Notes: generated by a model from the letters alone, not told the origin. A DNA stretch of 64,000 nt from Methylocystaceae bacterium (GCA_009773555.1 WSXZ01000015.1:57404-121403), one strand, 5' to 3'. Shown: positions 40,787-51,623, counted from the first letter of the stretch. Translations and numbers: made by a program.

Positions 40787-41128
40787 ATGGCTCTGGGCTC
40801 TCTCTTGTCGAAACTCGCGGGCGGCGGCGCGGCGCCGACGATCGAGCATGAGGATTTCTGCCGCGTCGTCGCGGACAAATCCTGCGCCATCGTCGATGTG
40901 CGCGAGCCGCATGAATATGGCGCCGGGCATGTCCCGGGGGCCAAGAACATGCCGCTCTCGAGCTTCGATCCGACAAAGCTTCCGAAGGGCGACGTCGTCC
41001 TCATTTGCCAGGCGGGCGGGCGTTCGGCAAAGGCGCTGGCCCAGGCGCAGGGCGCCGGACGAAAGGATCTTCGCCACTATGCGCCGGGCACCGGCGGCTG
41101 GCGCGCCAGCGGCGGCGCGGTGGAATAG
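40787..41128 (+). CDS. Rhodanese-like domain protein
   Basis: CAIVDVREPHEYGAGHVPGAKNMPLSSF...VVLICQAGGRSAKAL. Confidence 0.9.
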   Translation: MALGSLLSKLAGGGAAPTIEHEDFCRVVADKSCAIVDVREPHEYGAGHVPGAKNMPLSSFDPTKLPKGDVVLICQAGGRSAKALAQAQGAGRKDLRHYAPGTGGWRASGGAVE

Positions 41129-41157
41129 GCAACCCGGCGGGTTGACCGGCGCGATCT

Positions 41158-41197
41158 GTCATCCCCGACGCGCATAGCGCGATCGGGGATCCGGATA
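41158..41197. repeat. Half-unit of the gtcattcccg intergenic repeat
   Basis: gtcatccccgacgcgcatagcgcgatcggggatccggat resembles left half of 13451-13558. Confidence 0.6.
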
Positions 41198-41254
41198 TCA
41201 CGTAAGTCGCGATCGCTTCGCCGAGCGAAGCGTCGCGAGCTACGCCAATGCGCG

Positions 41255-41839
41255 TTACGCCGCCTTGCCCACCTTGGTCGCTTCCGAGACCTCGTTGATC
41301 TTGCCGGTCTTCACGTCATAGATGTAGCCGTAGATCGGGATGTTTTTCGGCACCAGCGGATGCGAACGGATGCGCGCGACGTCCTGCGCGACGCTTTCCT
41401 CCTGGTTCTCGATCGTGTGCCACTTAATGAAGTGGCCGGCCGCGCAGCCGCCGCCATGTTGCGGGTTCGACCAGTTCTCGCCGTCGAAACTCGCCGTCGC
41501 GAGACTGTCATCCAGCAAGTCGCTCATGATCTCGTCGCAGAAGAGCTCCATGCCGCAATTGGTGTGATGAATGACGAACCACTCCTTGGTGCCGAGCAGC
41601 TTATGAGAAATGACGAGCGAGCGAATCGCGTCGTCTGACGCGCGGCCGCCGGCGTTGCGAATCACATGCGCGTCGCCTTCCGACAGGCCGGCGTATTTCG
41701 CGGGATCGAGACGCGCATCCATGCAGGTCAGGATCGCGAAACCCCGCGCCGGCGGCAGCGCAAGTTCGCTCTTGCTTCCGAAATTGGCGGCGTAAGCATT
41801 GTTCGCGGTTACGACCTCGTTGACGATCTGGCTTGCCAT
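41255..41839 (-). CDS. Beta-class carbonic anhydrase
   Basis: [39 protein letters not shown]. Confidence 0.9.
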   Translation of the reverse strand: MASQIVNEVVTANNAYAANFGSKSELALPPARGFAILTCMDARLDPAKYAGLSEGDAHVIRNAGGRASDDAIRSLVISHKLLGTKEWFVIHHTNCGMELFCDEIMSDLLDDSLATASFDGENWSNPQHGGGCAAGHFIKWHTIENQEESVAQDVARIRSHPLVPKNIPIYGYIYDVKTGKINEVSEATKVGKAA

Positions 41840-42052
41840 GTCTCTCTCCCGTGTTGCCGTGTTGCTTTGCAAACGCTTTTTTTGACCTTCCTCAACATTG
41901 AAGCGCTTCAGCTTCGTTTTCAAGCAGACAAGGCGCTCGATCTTCGTGACATAGTCGCTTGACCATCAGCGATATATATTTCGAGAGCGTCGGCGCTGAT
42001 ACTGTATAACGTTCGCGCAAGCGCGCAGGTCTAAAGGAGATGGTTGTAACGC

Positions 42053-42937
42053 ATGTCCGATTCCGCAGAGTTTTTTCCGGGTTTCGCTTCGCATTGGATC
42101 GATGCGCCGGCTGGAAAGATATTCGCCCGCGTCCACGGCGAGGGCCGGCCCGTGGTTCTGTTGCACGGGTTCGGCGAGACGCATGTCGCCTGGCGCAAAA
42201 TTGCGCCGGCGCTCTCAAAACGCTTCACCGTCGTTGCGATGGATCTGCGCGGCTATGGCTGGTCTGCGGTTCCGGCGAGCGAGAAGGGCGAGAACTATAG
42301 CAAACGGGAAATGGCCGCCGATGTCGTGGCGGTCATGGAGTCGCTCGGCCATGTGCGCTTCGCGCTTGTCGGTCATGACAGGGGCGCGCGCGTCGGCCAG
42401 CGGCTTGCGCTCGATCAGCCGGGCCGGCTCGATAAGATTGCGCTCATCAACATCGCGCCGATCAACGATGAGTTCGGCGACGCGGATTTGCAGCGCGTCG
42501 GACGCGCGCATTTCCTCGCGGCTGACGCGCCCAAGCCCGAAGAGCTGATCGGCCTCGATCCGATCGGCTTTCTCGACGATGCGCTGATGAATGCAACCAA
42601 GGCGAAGTCGCTGGAGCCGTTCGGCGCGGATGCGCTCGCGGCCTATCGCCAAGCCTTCAACGACCCAGCGCGCATTCACGCCTTCTGCGAGGATTTTCGC
42701 GCCGGCGCGACCATCGATCGTGAGCACCTTGCAGAGGACAAAGCGGAGGGCAAGAAGCTTGTCATGCCGACGCTCATTGTCGCCGGCGCGGCGACCTTTC
42801 CAGCGAACGGCCCCTCGCTCGTCGCCGCGTGGGGCGAATGGGGCGATGATGTCGCCGAGGCGCGCGTCGACTCCGGCCTTTATCCGATGGAGGAGGCGCC
42901 GGCGGAGACGCTTGCCGCCCTGGAGAAATTCCTGTGA
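42053..42937 (+). CDS. Alpha/beta hydrolase, haloacetate dehalogenase-like but lacking the catalytic His
   Basis: LLHGFGETHVAWRKIAP, GHDRGARVGQRLALDQPGRL; C-terminal SGLYPMEEAP where family usually has SGH(F/Y). Confidence 0.8.
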   Translation: MSDSAEFFPGFASHWIDAPAGKIFARVHGEGRPVVLLHGFGETHVAWRKIAPALSKRFTVVAMDLRGYGWSAVPASEKGENYSKREMAADVVAVMESLGHVRFALVGHDRGARVGQRLALDQPGRLDKIALINIAPINDEFGDADLQRVGRAHFLAADAPKPEELIGLDPIGFLDDALMNATKAKSLEPFGADALAAYRQAFNDPARIHAFCEDFRAGATIDREHLAEDKAEGKKLVMPTLIVAGAATFPANGPSLVAAWGEWGDDVAEARVDSGLYPMEEAPAETLAALEKFL

Positions 42938-43797
42938 GCCTCTATCGCGGCAAGACCGTCGCGCTCGCCCTTGGCGGCGGCGGCGCGCGCGGGCTTGCGC
43001 ATATCTGCGTGCTCGAAGCGCTCGACGAACTTGGCGTGCGGCCGGTGGCCATCGCCGGCGCCTCGATCGGCGCCATCGTCGGCGCCGCTTACGCCGCGGG
43101 CTTCTCGGGCGCGGAGCTGCGCGCCCACACTCAGGCCATTCTCAAGAACCGCATCGGACTCGCGCGCCGGCTGCTTCATGCGCGGGCGCGGGGGCGAAAG
43201 CGGCTGCTGTCCCGCGTCGCGCATCCGCTGCTATTCGACGGCGAGCGCTTTCTTCACGCCTTCTGGCCCCAAGGCATGCCGGAACGCTTCGAAGATCTAA
43301 GCATTCCGCTGCAGGTCGTCGCCACTGATTTTCGCCGCCGCATCGAAGCGGTTTTCGCCACGGGTCCGCTGGGCCCCGCCGTGGCCGGGTCGATGGCGAT
43401 CCCGGGCATCGTGCGCGCCGCCACGAGCGATCACGGCTATTTCGTCGATGGCGGATTGGTCAATCCCCTTCCTTATGATCATCTCTGGGGTCTCGCGGAT
43501 ATCGTCATCGCCGTCGACGTCTCCGGCAATTTCGGGGTTGAGACCGGCAAAGGGCCGCCGTCCGCCTTCGAGACGATGATCGTCGCGAGCCAGATCATGA
43601 TGAACGCGATAAGCTCGCGCATGATCGCCGAGCGGCCGCCCGACGTGCTCATCCGACCGGAAGTGCATCAATATCTCGCGCTGGACCTCTTCAAAGCCTC
43701 GCGCATTTTCGCCGCCGGCGACGCCTGCCGCGACACGCTGCGCCAGGGACTGGCGCAGGCGGCGCTGCGGTTAGAAGCTCGGAGCAGGATCGTTTGA
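42934..43797 (+). CDS. Patatin-like phospholipase family protein
   Basis: ALGGGGARGLAHICVLEAL, AGASIGAIVGAAYAAG (GXSXG), DGGLVNPLP. Confidence 0.9.
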   Translation: MSLYRGKTVALALGGGGARGLAHICVLEALDELGVRPVAIAGASIGAIVGAAYAAGFSGAELRAHTQAILKNRIGLARRLLHARARGRKRLLSRVAHPLLFDGERFLHAFWPQGMPERFEDLSIPLQVVATDFRRRIEAVFATGPLGPAVAGSMAIPGIVRAATSDHGYFVDGGLVNPLPYDHLWGLADIVIAVDVSGNFGVETGKGPPSAFETMIVASQIMMNAISSRMIAERPPDVLIRPEVHQYLALDLFKASRIFAAGDACRDTLRQGLAQAALRLEARSRIV

Positions 43798-43840
43798 AGT
43801 GGATCGCAGATGCGATCCACTTCAAACGTGAATCCTGCTC
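43782..43840. repeat. Long palindrome overlapping the patatin stop codon
   Basis: gagcaggatcgtttgaagtggatcgcagatgcgatccacttcaaacgtgaatcctgctc. Confidence 0.8.
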
Positions 43841-43858
43841 CATCCCTTAAATCAGAGT

Positions 43859-44311
43859 CTAGCGCCGCGCCTGAAAGAAGTCGCGCAGGAGCTGCGCCGC
43901 CTCGCTTTCGCGAATGCCGCCATAGACTTCAGGCCGATGATGGCAGGTCGGCTGCGCGAAAAACCGCGGCCCGTGCTCGACGGCGCCGCCCTTTGGATCG
44001 CTCGCCGCATAATAGAGCCGGCGAATGCGCGCGAAGGAAATGGCGGCCGCGCACATGGCGCAAGGCTCGAGCGTCACATAGAGATCGCAGTCGACGAGGC
44101 GCTCTGAGCCGATCGCGGCGCAGGCTTGGCGAATGACGAGCATCTCGGCGTGCGCCGTCGGATCGCGATCGCGCAGGGTGCGGTTGCCGGCGGCGGCGAT
44201 GATTTCGCCATTGCGCATAAGCGCTGCGCCGACCGGAACTTCGCCCGCCGTCGCGGCAGCCCGCGCCTGCTCGAAGGCGGCGCTGAAAGGGTCCTTGCCA
44301 TTCATTTGCAT
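43859..44311 (-). CDS. tadA: tRNA adenosine(34) deaminase
   Basis: AHAEMLVIRQA, LEPCAMCAAAI, YGGIRESEAAQLLRDFF. Confidence 0.92.
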   Translation of the reverse strand: MQMNGKDPFSAAFEQARAAATAGEVPVGAALMRNGEIIAAAGNRTLRDRDPTAHAEMLVIRQACAAIGSERLVDCDLYVTLEPCAMCAAAISFARIRRLYYAASDPKGGAVEHGPRFFAQPTCHHRPEVYGGIRESEAAQLLRDFFQARR

Positions 44312-44362
44312 CTCTTGAGCGAACGCGCTTCAAAGCGCGCTTGGCGCCTGCTATCAGAACCC

Positions 44363-46349
44363 ATGACCGAAAAGAACCGAAATACCCGCGGCGGCTCCCC
44401 CGGCGGCGATCGGCCCTTGCGCCGGCCCGCCAGGAAGACGGCCGCGCCGCACGCCGCCGCACGCCAAGACGCAAGGCCAGCAAAGCCCGGCTTCGACAAA
44501 CCGCGCTCGGACAAGCCGCGCTCGGACAAGCCGCGCATGGACGAACCGCGCTCGGACAAGCCCCGGTTTGACAGGCCTCGCTTGGACAGGCCCGCCGCGC
44601 CACGCGCCCAAGGCGAGCGCGACAAGCGTCCTGACAAGCCCCCCGTCAAGCAGCGCGCCGCCACGCCCGCGCCCCGCGAAAAAGCCTTCGAAGGCGAGCG
44701 GATCGCCAAAGTCATGGCGCGCGCGGGCGTGTGTTCGCGCCGCGACGCCGAGTTCTGGATCGCGGAAGGTCGCGTCGCCGTCAACGGGCGCGTGCAGACG
44801 AGTCCCGCCTTCAATGTGCGCGACAACGACAATATCACGATCGACGGCGCGCCAATGCAGGCGCGCGAGCGCACGCGGCTCTTTCTGTTCCATAAGCCCA
44901 CCGGCTATGTCACCACGGCGCGCGACGAAGAAGGCCGCGCCACGGTGTTCTCTTATCTTGAGGAACGCCATCCGGACTTGCCGCGGCTCGTCAGCGTCGG
45001 CCGGCTCGACATCAATACCGAGGGGCTGCTGCTGCTCACCAATGACGGCGGCCTCGCGCGCACGCTCGAATTGCCCGCGACCGGTTGGACGCGGCGCTAT
45101 CGCGTGCGGGCGCATGGGGCGATCGATCAGGCGCAACTCGATTCCTTGGGCGACGGCGTGACGATCGACGGCGTCCATTATGCGCCGATCGAGGCGCGGC
45201 TCGAACGCGAGCAAGGCGCCAACGTCTGGATCGCGATGAACCTCACCGAAGGCAAGAACCGCGAGATCAAGCGCGTCATGGCGCATCTCGGGCTCGACGT
45301 GACGCGGCTCATTCGCGTGTCATACGGGCCCTTCCAGCTCGCCGATCTCGCGGAAGGCGCGGTCGAAGAAGTGCGATTGAAAACGCTGCGCGAGCAATTG
45401 GGCAAGTCGCTCGCCGAACTTGCCGGCGTCGATTTCGCCGCGCCGCTGCGGGAGATGGCGCCGGCGGAACAGCAGGAGATTCGTCAGCGCGCCGAGAAGC
45501 GTCCGCGCAAACATGTTTCCACGCTGCGCAAAGAGCAGGACGAGCAACGCGACGCCGGACCGCGGGCGCGCGTTTCGCGCGGCGCGGTCGCCGACCGCAA
45601 GGGCCGCGCCGTCGCCGTCGAGCGGGTGACTCCGGCGCGGCGGCGCGAGGAGACGGCGGCGCCGCCGTCGCGCAACGCCCGGCGTTTCGAGGCGATGCGC
45701 GCCGATGGCGCGCCGCACCAGCCGAAGGCGCGATCGGAACGCCCATCGCGCGACAGCAAGCCGCGCGGCGAGCGTTTCCCGCGCGAGGACGGGCGCCGCC
45801 GTGCGCCGTGCGCCGCGCTTCGACGATCAGCGCGGAGCGCGTCCGCCGACGCGAGCGCCGCGCGAGCGGGGCACCGAGGGGCGCGACGAACGCCCGCGCA
45901 ACACGCAGAGGTTCGAGAAGCGGCCAGACGACCGCGCGAGCGGTCAGAGAAATTATCGCACGGCCAATCGCGATGACGCGCGGTTCGAAAAGCGTCCGCC
46001 GCGTCGCGACGGCGACGAAGCCCGACGCGATTCGCGCGGCGCCAGCGCGACGCGCCAGGAGCGGCCGCGGACATTCGACAAGCGCCCGGCGCGCAGCGGC
46101 GAGCGCGACTTTTCGGCTGGCGACCGCGCGCCCCGCGAACGCAAATTCGATCAGCCCCGCTCGGGCGGAGACGCGCGGCCCTCGCGCAGCGGCGGACCGT
46201 CTCGGGGCCCGCACAAAGGTCCACGCAGCGGACCGGGCAAAGGTCCCGCGGGCGGCCGAGGCGCGCCGCGCAAAGGACCGCCCAAAGGACCCTTCAAGGG
46301 ACCGCGCAAAGGGCCGCCGAAGGGACCACGCAAGCCGCGCGGCGCATAG
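44363..46349 (+). pseudogene. RsuA/RluB-type pseudouridine synthase with long basic low-complexity tail; tail frameshifted by a 7-bp tandem duplication
   Basis: S4 (RIAKVMARAGVCSRRDAEFWIAEGRVAVNG) and catalytic GRLDINTEGLLLLTNDG; tail continues in second frame to 46349. The catalytic domain itself is intact. Confidence 0.85.
44495..44592 (+). repeat. 15-bp in-frame tandem repeat encoding DKPRS-type pentapeptides
   Basis: gacaa(a/g)ccgcgctcg units: DKPRS DKPRS DKPRM DEPRS DKPRF DRPRL DRPA. Confidence 0.9.
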
Positions 46350-46352
46350 ACC

Positions 46353-46910
46353 ATGCGCATCGTCGGCGGCGCCCTGCGCGGTCGAGCGCTTTCGGGACCA
46401 CGTTCGCAGGCGATTCGACCAACGTCCGAACGGCTGCGCGAATCCGTTTTCGACATTCTCGCGCATCGCTTCGGCGATCCGGTTGCGGGCGCGAATGTCG
46501 TCGATCTCTTTGCCGGCGCCGGCGCGCTTGGACTCGAGGCCGTGTCGCGCGGCGCGGCGCGGGCGCTTTTCGTCGACGACGGCGCCGAGGCGCGCGCGCT
46601 GCTACGCGCGAATATCGAAGCGTTGGGACTTGGCGGCGTCACGCGCATCTTTCGCCGGGACGCCACGAAGCTCGGCGCCGCGCCGGCGGGCGAAACATTT
46701 TCGCTCGCCTTCCTTGACCCGCCTTACGGCAAGGATCTCGCGACGCGAGCGCTTATTGCGCTTGTCGATGGCGGCTGGCTTACGCCGGACGCCATCGTCG
46801 TCGTCGAAGAAAGCGCCAAGGCGCAAATCGACCTGCCGCCGAATTTGCTGCGCGAAGACGAACGCCGCTATGGCGACACGCAATTCGTCTTCGCGCGCTA
46901 TATTCGTTAG
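46353..46910 (+). CDS. rsmD: 16S rRNA (guanine(966)-N(2))-methyltransferase RsmD
   Basis: MRIVGGALRGRAL, RPTSERLRESVFDIL, VVDLFAGAGALGLEAVSRGA, FLDPPYGKDL. Confidence 0.95.
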   Translation: MRIVGGALRGRALSGPRSQAIRPTSERLRESVFDILAHRFGDPVAGANVVDLFAGAGALGLEAVSRGAARALFVDDGAEARALLRANIEALGLGGVTRIFRRDATKLGAAPAGETFSLAFLDPPYGKDLATRALIALVDGGWLTPDAIVVVEESAKAQIDLPPNLLREDERRYGDTQFVFARYIR

Positions 46911-46969
46911 CGCTCAAAAGAGGCGTTACGCTCTCATATGGACTCGGGCTGATCCGTCGCTTGGACCTT

Positions 46970-47074
46970 GTCATTCCCGGCGGGCCGAAGGCCTGACCGG
47001 CAATCCAGAGCCAGTCCAAGAATGCTGGTCGGGCGCTGGATTCCCGATCATGCGCGTCGCGCGTCGGGAATGAC
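46970..47074. repeat. 105-bp intergenic repeat with gtcattcccg/cgggaatgac ends
   Basis: Same ends and similar length as 13451-13558. Confidence 0.75.
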
Positions 47075-47101
47075 AGCCGTTCCGTTCAAACGGATTTTGT
47101 A

Positions 47102-47407
47102 TCACTCAAAGGCGACTTGGACTTTCGTCACCGCGCGATCGAAAAGGCCGGTAGGCAGATAGCACAGCGGATTGGTGGCGAGCGGCGCTTCCTTGCAGTG
47201 CTCGTGATCGCTTGTCCACGCATAGCCTGACTGCGCCATGCAACCCAAAATATATTTGCGGATCAGGTGATCTGCGTCCAAGCGGCGATTTTCAGGATAT
47301 GCGGACTCGCCGTCCAATTCGCAGGCCGACGTTTTAATCTGCTGCGCTTTGAAGAAGGACGAACTGGAGCCGATCAACCCGGCTTCCGCTCCAACGACCA
47401 TGATCAA
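47102..47407 (-). CDS. Hypothetical protein, N-terminal hydrophobic segment; possibly frameshifted with upstream ORF 47404-47604
   Basis: Open frame with TTG start; upstream frame encodes MILVLIFVGVALATGSVLSLM. Confidence 0.35.
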   Translation of the reverse strand: MIMVVGAEAGLIGSSSSFFKAQQIKTSACELDGESAYPENRRLDADHLIRKYILGCMAQSGYAWTSDHEHCKEAPLATNPLCYLPTGLFDRAVTKVQVAFE

Positions 47408-47724
47408 TCCGCCGACGAAGGCATCAATGAGAGCACGCTGCCTGTCGCCAAAGCGACGCCGACGAAAATCAACACGAGAATCATGACCCGTTCTCCGATG
47501 TCAGAGTAGTTTGGCGCCGCCGTCGAATGAGAGACGGGCATGCGCAGCGAAGGCCGCAGGCGGCGCCGGCGTACAGCCCCGATCCTTGCGCCTTCGTTCG
47601 ACACGTCTTGGCGTCGGACGAACGCAACGGGGCTCGATGGATTTGAGTGTGTGCGCCAAACGCGCCGCGGTCTGCGACTTAGTCACGAGCCTTCAAGCTT
47701 CGCTTCAAATCACAAAAGACGCCT

Positions 47725-50367
47725 TCAAAGCTTCTTCTTCAATTCGTAGAGCGCGGCGAGCGCTTCGCGCGGCGTCATCTGGTCTGGATCGATCTCATGA
47801 AGCGCGTCGCGCAACGTATCCTTCGGCGCCGACGTCTCAGCGAGGCGTGCGAAGAGCGGCAGATCGTCGATCAAAGTCTCGACCGGCGCGCGACGGTCGG
47901 CCGCTTCCAACTCTGCGAGGATCGCATGCGCACGCGCGACGACGCTCGCCGGCAGGCCCGCGAGCTGCGCGACATGCACGCCATAGGAGCGGTCGGCTGC
48001 GCCTTTGATCACCTCATGCAGAAACACCACATCGCCGGCGTGATCGGTCACCTTCATCGTCAGATTGACGAGGCGCGGCAGCCGCTTCGCAAGCTGCGTC
48101 AATTCGTGGAAATGCGTGGCGAAGATCGCGCGCGAGCGATTCACTTCGTGCAGATGTTCGATCGTCGCCCAGGCGATCGAAAGTCCGTCGAATGTCGCCG
48201 TGCCACGACCGATTTCATCGAGAATGACGAGCGAACGCGGGCTCGCGCCGTTCAAGATCGCCGCGGTTTCGACCATCTCGACCATGAAGGTCGAGCGACC
48301 ACGGGCGAGATCGTCAGACGCGCCGACACGCGAGAACAGCCTGTCGATGACGCCGATGCGGGCGGACTGCGCAGGAACGTAGGAGCCCGTCTGCGCCAGG
48401 AGCGCGATGAGCGCGTTCTGGCGCAGATAGGTCGATTTGCCGGCCATGTTCGGCCCGGTGACGACGGCGATTCGGCCGCCCTCCGCTGCGCAAAGATCAC
48501 AGTCATTCGCGGCGAAAGCCTTGCCTTGCGACTGTAGCGAAGCTTCGACGACGGGATGGCGCCCGCCGACAATCTCGAAATCGAGCGAGGCGTCGATCAG
48601 CGCGGCATAAAGATCGAGCCGCGCGAAGGCCTCGGCGAGGCGCCGCAAGTCTTCCGCGCGCGCGCAGACGCCCGCGACCAACGCGTCGAAGATCGCCAGT
48701 TCCCGCGCCAGCGCGCGATCGGCCGCCGAAGCGATCTTCGCTTCGAGCTCGACGAGTTCGCGCGTCGAGAAACGCATCGCGTCGGCCATGGTCTGGCGAT
48801 GCGTGAAGGTCGCGTCGAACGGCGGCCGCAGCAGCTTTTCGCCATGAGCCTGCGAGACCTCGAGAAAAAAGCCGAGAAAATTATTGTGCTTGATCCTGAG
48901 CTTCGTTTCGGTGAGCTGCGCATATCGCCCCTGCAGCTCGGCGATCACCTTGCGGCTTGCGTCGCGTAGGCGTCTCGCTTCGTCCAATTCGGAGTCGCGC
49001 CCCTCGCGAATAAAATCGCCGTTGCGCTTGTCGAGCGGCAGGCTGTCTTTCAAAGCTTCGGCGATTTCGCCGGCCAGCGCGATGTCCGCTTCAGAAAATA
49101 TCTGGGCTTCCGCAGCGATGTCCAATGGGGGATCGAGCTGCGCGAAAAGACGAGAGATGTCTTGCGCAGCGTCGAGCGCGACGCCGACGCTTGCAAGATC
49201 GCGCGGGCCGCCACGCTCCAAGGAAAGACGCGACAAGGCGCGCGAGAGATCCGGCGCGCGCGCGAGCTTGGCGCGAAGCGCGGCGCGCAGATCCGACTTT
49301 TCGAAAAAGAAGGCGACAGCGTCGAGACGCGCTGCGATCAATCGCGCGTCGGTCAAGGGCGCCGCGATCCGCTCGGCCAAGAGTCTCGCGCCGCCGGGCG
49401 TGACGGTGAGGTCGACCACCGAAAGCAGCGAGCCCTCGCGCGCGCCGGACAGCGTGCGCGTCAGTTCGAGATTGGCGCGCGTCGCCGAGTCGATTTCAAG
49501 CGCCGTCAGCGCGCGCAGACTTGTCGGACGCGACAGCGCCGGGCGCTGCCCCTTTTGCGTGCGCTCGACATAGAGGATCGCCGTCGCGGCTGCGGCGAGT
49601 TCGCAGTCGCTGAAGGCGCCAAAACCGTCGAGCGTCGCCACAGTGTAGAACGCCATGAGGCGTCTTGCCGCGTCGGCGCCGTCGCCGATGTCGCGGCCGA
49701 TCGGCGCGATGGGCGCGCCGGCGCCCTCGAAGAGCGTCGCAAGCGATGGGTCTCTGCACAGCGCGTCGGCGGCGATGATTTCGCGCGGCTCCAGACGCGC
49801 AATCTCGGCGCCGAGCGCATTCTCTTCGCGCTCACAGACCGTAAAGGCGCCCGTCGAAATATCGACGCTCGCCAGGCCGTATCGCCAGCGCCCGTCCTCC
49901 CCGCGCAAGCGCGCCATCGCCAAAAAGGCGTTGTGCCTCGCGGGATCGAGCAGCGCGTCTTCGGTGATCGTGCCGGGCGTGACAAGCCGCACGACGTCGC
50001 GCCGCACCACCGATTTCGCCCCGCGTTTTTTGGCTTCGGCCGGGTCTTCGGTCTGCTCGCAGACGGCGACACGATGTCCGAGCGCGATGAGTTTTTGCAG
50101 ATAGTCGTTGGCGCGCTCGACCGGCACGCCGCACATCGGAATGTCTTCGCCAAGATGCTTGCCGCGCTTGGTCAGCATGATGCCGAGCGCGCGCGACGCC
50201 GTCTGGGCGTCTTCAAAAAACAGCTCGTAGAAATCGCCCATGCGATAGAAGAGCAGGCAATCGGCGTTCGCCGCCTTGATCTCAATATATTGCGCGATCA
50301 TTGGGGTTACGCGCGTCTGCGCCTGATCATTGAGATTTTGAGCAGGAGCGGGCGCTGTGTGTTTCAT
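47725..50367 (-). CDS. mutS: DNA mismatch repair protein MutS
   Basis: [64 protein letters not shown]. Confidence 0.97.
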   Translation of the reverse strand: MKHTAPAPAQNLNDQAQTRVTPMIAQYIEIKAANADCLLFYRMGDFYELFFEDAQTASRALGIMLTKRGKHLGEDIPMCGVPVERANDYLQKLIALGHRVAVCEQTEDPAEAKKRGAKSVVRRDVVRLVTPGTITEDALLDPARHNAFLAMARLRGEDGRWRYGLASVDISTGAFTVCEREENALGAEIARLEPREIIAADALCRDPSLATLFEGAGAPIAPIGRDIGDGADAARRLMAFYTVATLDGFGAFSDCELAAAATAILYVERTQKGQRPALSRPTSLRALTALEIDSATRANLELTRTLSGAREGSLLSVVDLTVTPGGARLLAERIAAPLTDARLIAARLDAVAFFFEKSDLRAALRAKLARAPDLSRALSRLSLERGGPRDLASVGVALDAAQDISRLFAQLDPPLDIAAEAQIFSEADIALAGEIAEALKDSLPLDKRNGDFIREGRDSELDEARRLRDASRKVIAELQGRYAQLTETKLRIKHNNFLGFFLEVSQAHGEKLLRPPFDATFTHRQTMADAMRFSTRELVELEAKIASAADRALARELAIFDALVAGVCARAEDLRRLAEAFARLDLYAALIDASLDFEIVGGRHPVVEASLQSQGKAFAANDCDLCAAEGGRIAVVTGPNMAGKSTYLRQNALIALLAQTGSYVPAQSARIGVIDRLFSRVGASDDLARGRSTFMVEMVETAAILNGASPRSLVILDEIGRGTATFDGLSIAWATIEHLHEVNRSRAIFATHFHELTQLAKRLPRLVNLTMKVTDHAGDVVFLHEVIKGAADRSYGVHVAQLAGLPASVVARAHAILAELEAADRRAPVETLIDDLPLFARLAETSAPKDTLRDALHEIDPDQMTPREALAALYELKKKL

Positions 50368-50486
50368 GCCAGCCAGTGTAACGGCGTCGCGGCGCAAGCG
50401 CCACGCGCGGCATGCGCTTGCATGTGGACGACGCGTCCGCCCGGGCCTAGATTCGCCGCTTGCCGCCTTTTGGATTGGGGACTTCG

Positions 50487-51503
50487 ATGATTGCCGCCAT
50501 TTGCCGTCCTATTGCATTTGCCGTAGCCGCCGCCTGGCTTTGTTCGGCTGCTTTCGCTGTGGAGCGCGTCGCGCCGGAATCGCCAACCCCGTGGCAGGTC
50601 GACAAGCATCCCTTTGCGGCGAAAAGGGCGAATGAAGCATTCAGCGGCTTTGCCTGCGGAACGAGCGGCATGTGTGTGCTGGCCGTGGATGAAGGCCGAC
50701 AGGGCGCCTTCATGCGCATCAAGGGCGAGCGACTTGTTTATGTCGGCGAGCCCTTCGAATTCAGCGGCGTGGAGAGGGAGCTCGACGCCGAAGCTGCCGC
50801 CGTCGACGACGGCTATTTTTACGTGGCCGGCTCACACGCCGCAAAGCGCGAAACATGCTGCGACAATTCTGACAGCCGACGAGTCTACCGGCTCACGGCC
50901 GACGAGAGCGGCCATATCGGAACGATGGCGCACAGCGAGCGCTTATGGGAAGCGATGCGCAGCCTTCCCGAGCTTGCGCCCTATGCCGTTCCCGGCGACT
51001 GCCGCTGCGACAGGGCCCCGGGCCACAACCGCGTCGACATCGAGGGCATGGCGGCGGCGAACGGGCGGCTTTTTTTCGCCTTGCGCGGACCGAATGTGGA
51101 AGGAAACGCCTACGTCGTCGGCGTCAACGCAAGGGCTCTTTTCGAGGGGGGCGATCTTAGACCCTCTCTCGCAACGGTTCGGTTGGGCGCCAACAAGGGC
51201 TTTCGAGATCTCGCAATCGCAGACGGCGTGGCGCTCGCTCTTGTTGGACCCAGTGACGCTGTACCGCCAGCCGACTATTCGATCGTCGAGTTGCACGGAC
51301 TAACGACCGGCGTAGCTGTGCAACCAAGAGAACTTGCAGCGCTCGATCTTCAAAACGCGCCGCTAGGGAAGAAAGGCAGTCTCATCAAGCCGGAGGCCAT
51401 CGCCGTGCTTGAGCTGAGCCCAAGACGCTATCGCTTGCTCGTGCTCTCGGATGGAGGCGATGACGGCGCGCCGCTGGTCTTCAACATTCCCCGCAAGCCA
51501 TAA
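50487..51503 (+). CDS. DUF3616 domain-containing exported protein
   Basis: Signal peptide [52 protein letters not shown] typical of DUF3616. Confidence 0.75.
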   Translation: MIAAICRPIAFAVAAAWLCSAAFAVERVAPESPTPWQVDKHPFAAKRANEAFSGFACGTSGMCVLAVDEGRQGAFMRIKGERLVYVGEPFEFSGVERELDAEAAAVDDGYFYVAGSHAAKRETCCDNSDSRRVYRLTADESGHIGTMAHSERLWEAMRSLPELAPYAVPGDCRCDRAPGHNRVDIEGMAAANGRLFFALRGPNVEGNAYVVGVNARALFEGGDLRPSLATVRLGANKGFRDLAIADGVALALVGPSDAVPPADYSIVELHGLTTGVAVQPRELAALDLQNAPLGKKGSLIKPEAIAVLELSPRRYRLLVLSDGGDDGAPLVFNIPRKP

Positions 51504-51537
51504 AAAGCCCCGGAAGAGCGTTCTTCCGGGGCTTTAT
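51502..51537 (+). terminator. Rho-independent terminator-like hairpin
   Basis: aaaaagccccggaagagcgttcttccggggcttta. Confidence 0.85.
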
Positions 51538-51548
51538 CGCATCTCGTG

Positions 51549-51623
51549 TTAGCGCCAGAACGCCAGAAGGATGATGATCGGTATCGGAATTCCGAGCATC
51601 CACAGCAAGACAGACCGAAACAT
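51549..51623 (-). CDS. 24-aa hydrophobic microprotein
   Basis: MFRSVLLWMLGIPIPIIILLAFWR; purine-rich aggt upstream; adjacent to PhnA-like gene. Confidence 0.6.
   Translation of the reverse strand: MFRSVLLWMLGIPIPIIILLAFWR

Noticed and set aside
44495-44592. Short tandem repeats considered as CRISPR-like
   Set aside because: Units are contiguous 15-mers without spacers and encode an in-frame peptide repeat
45085-47073. 662-aa + strand ORF overlapping the pseudouridine synthase tail and rsmD
   Set aside because: Arg/Ala-rich out-of-frame reading; RluB-like and RsmD frames have clear homology
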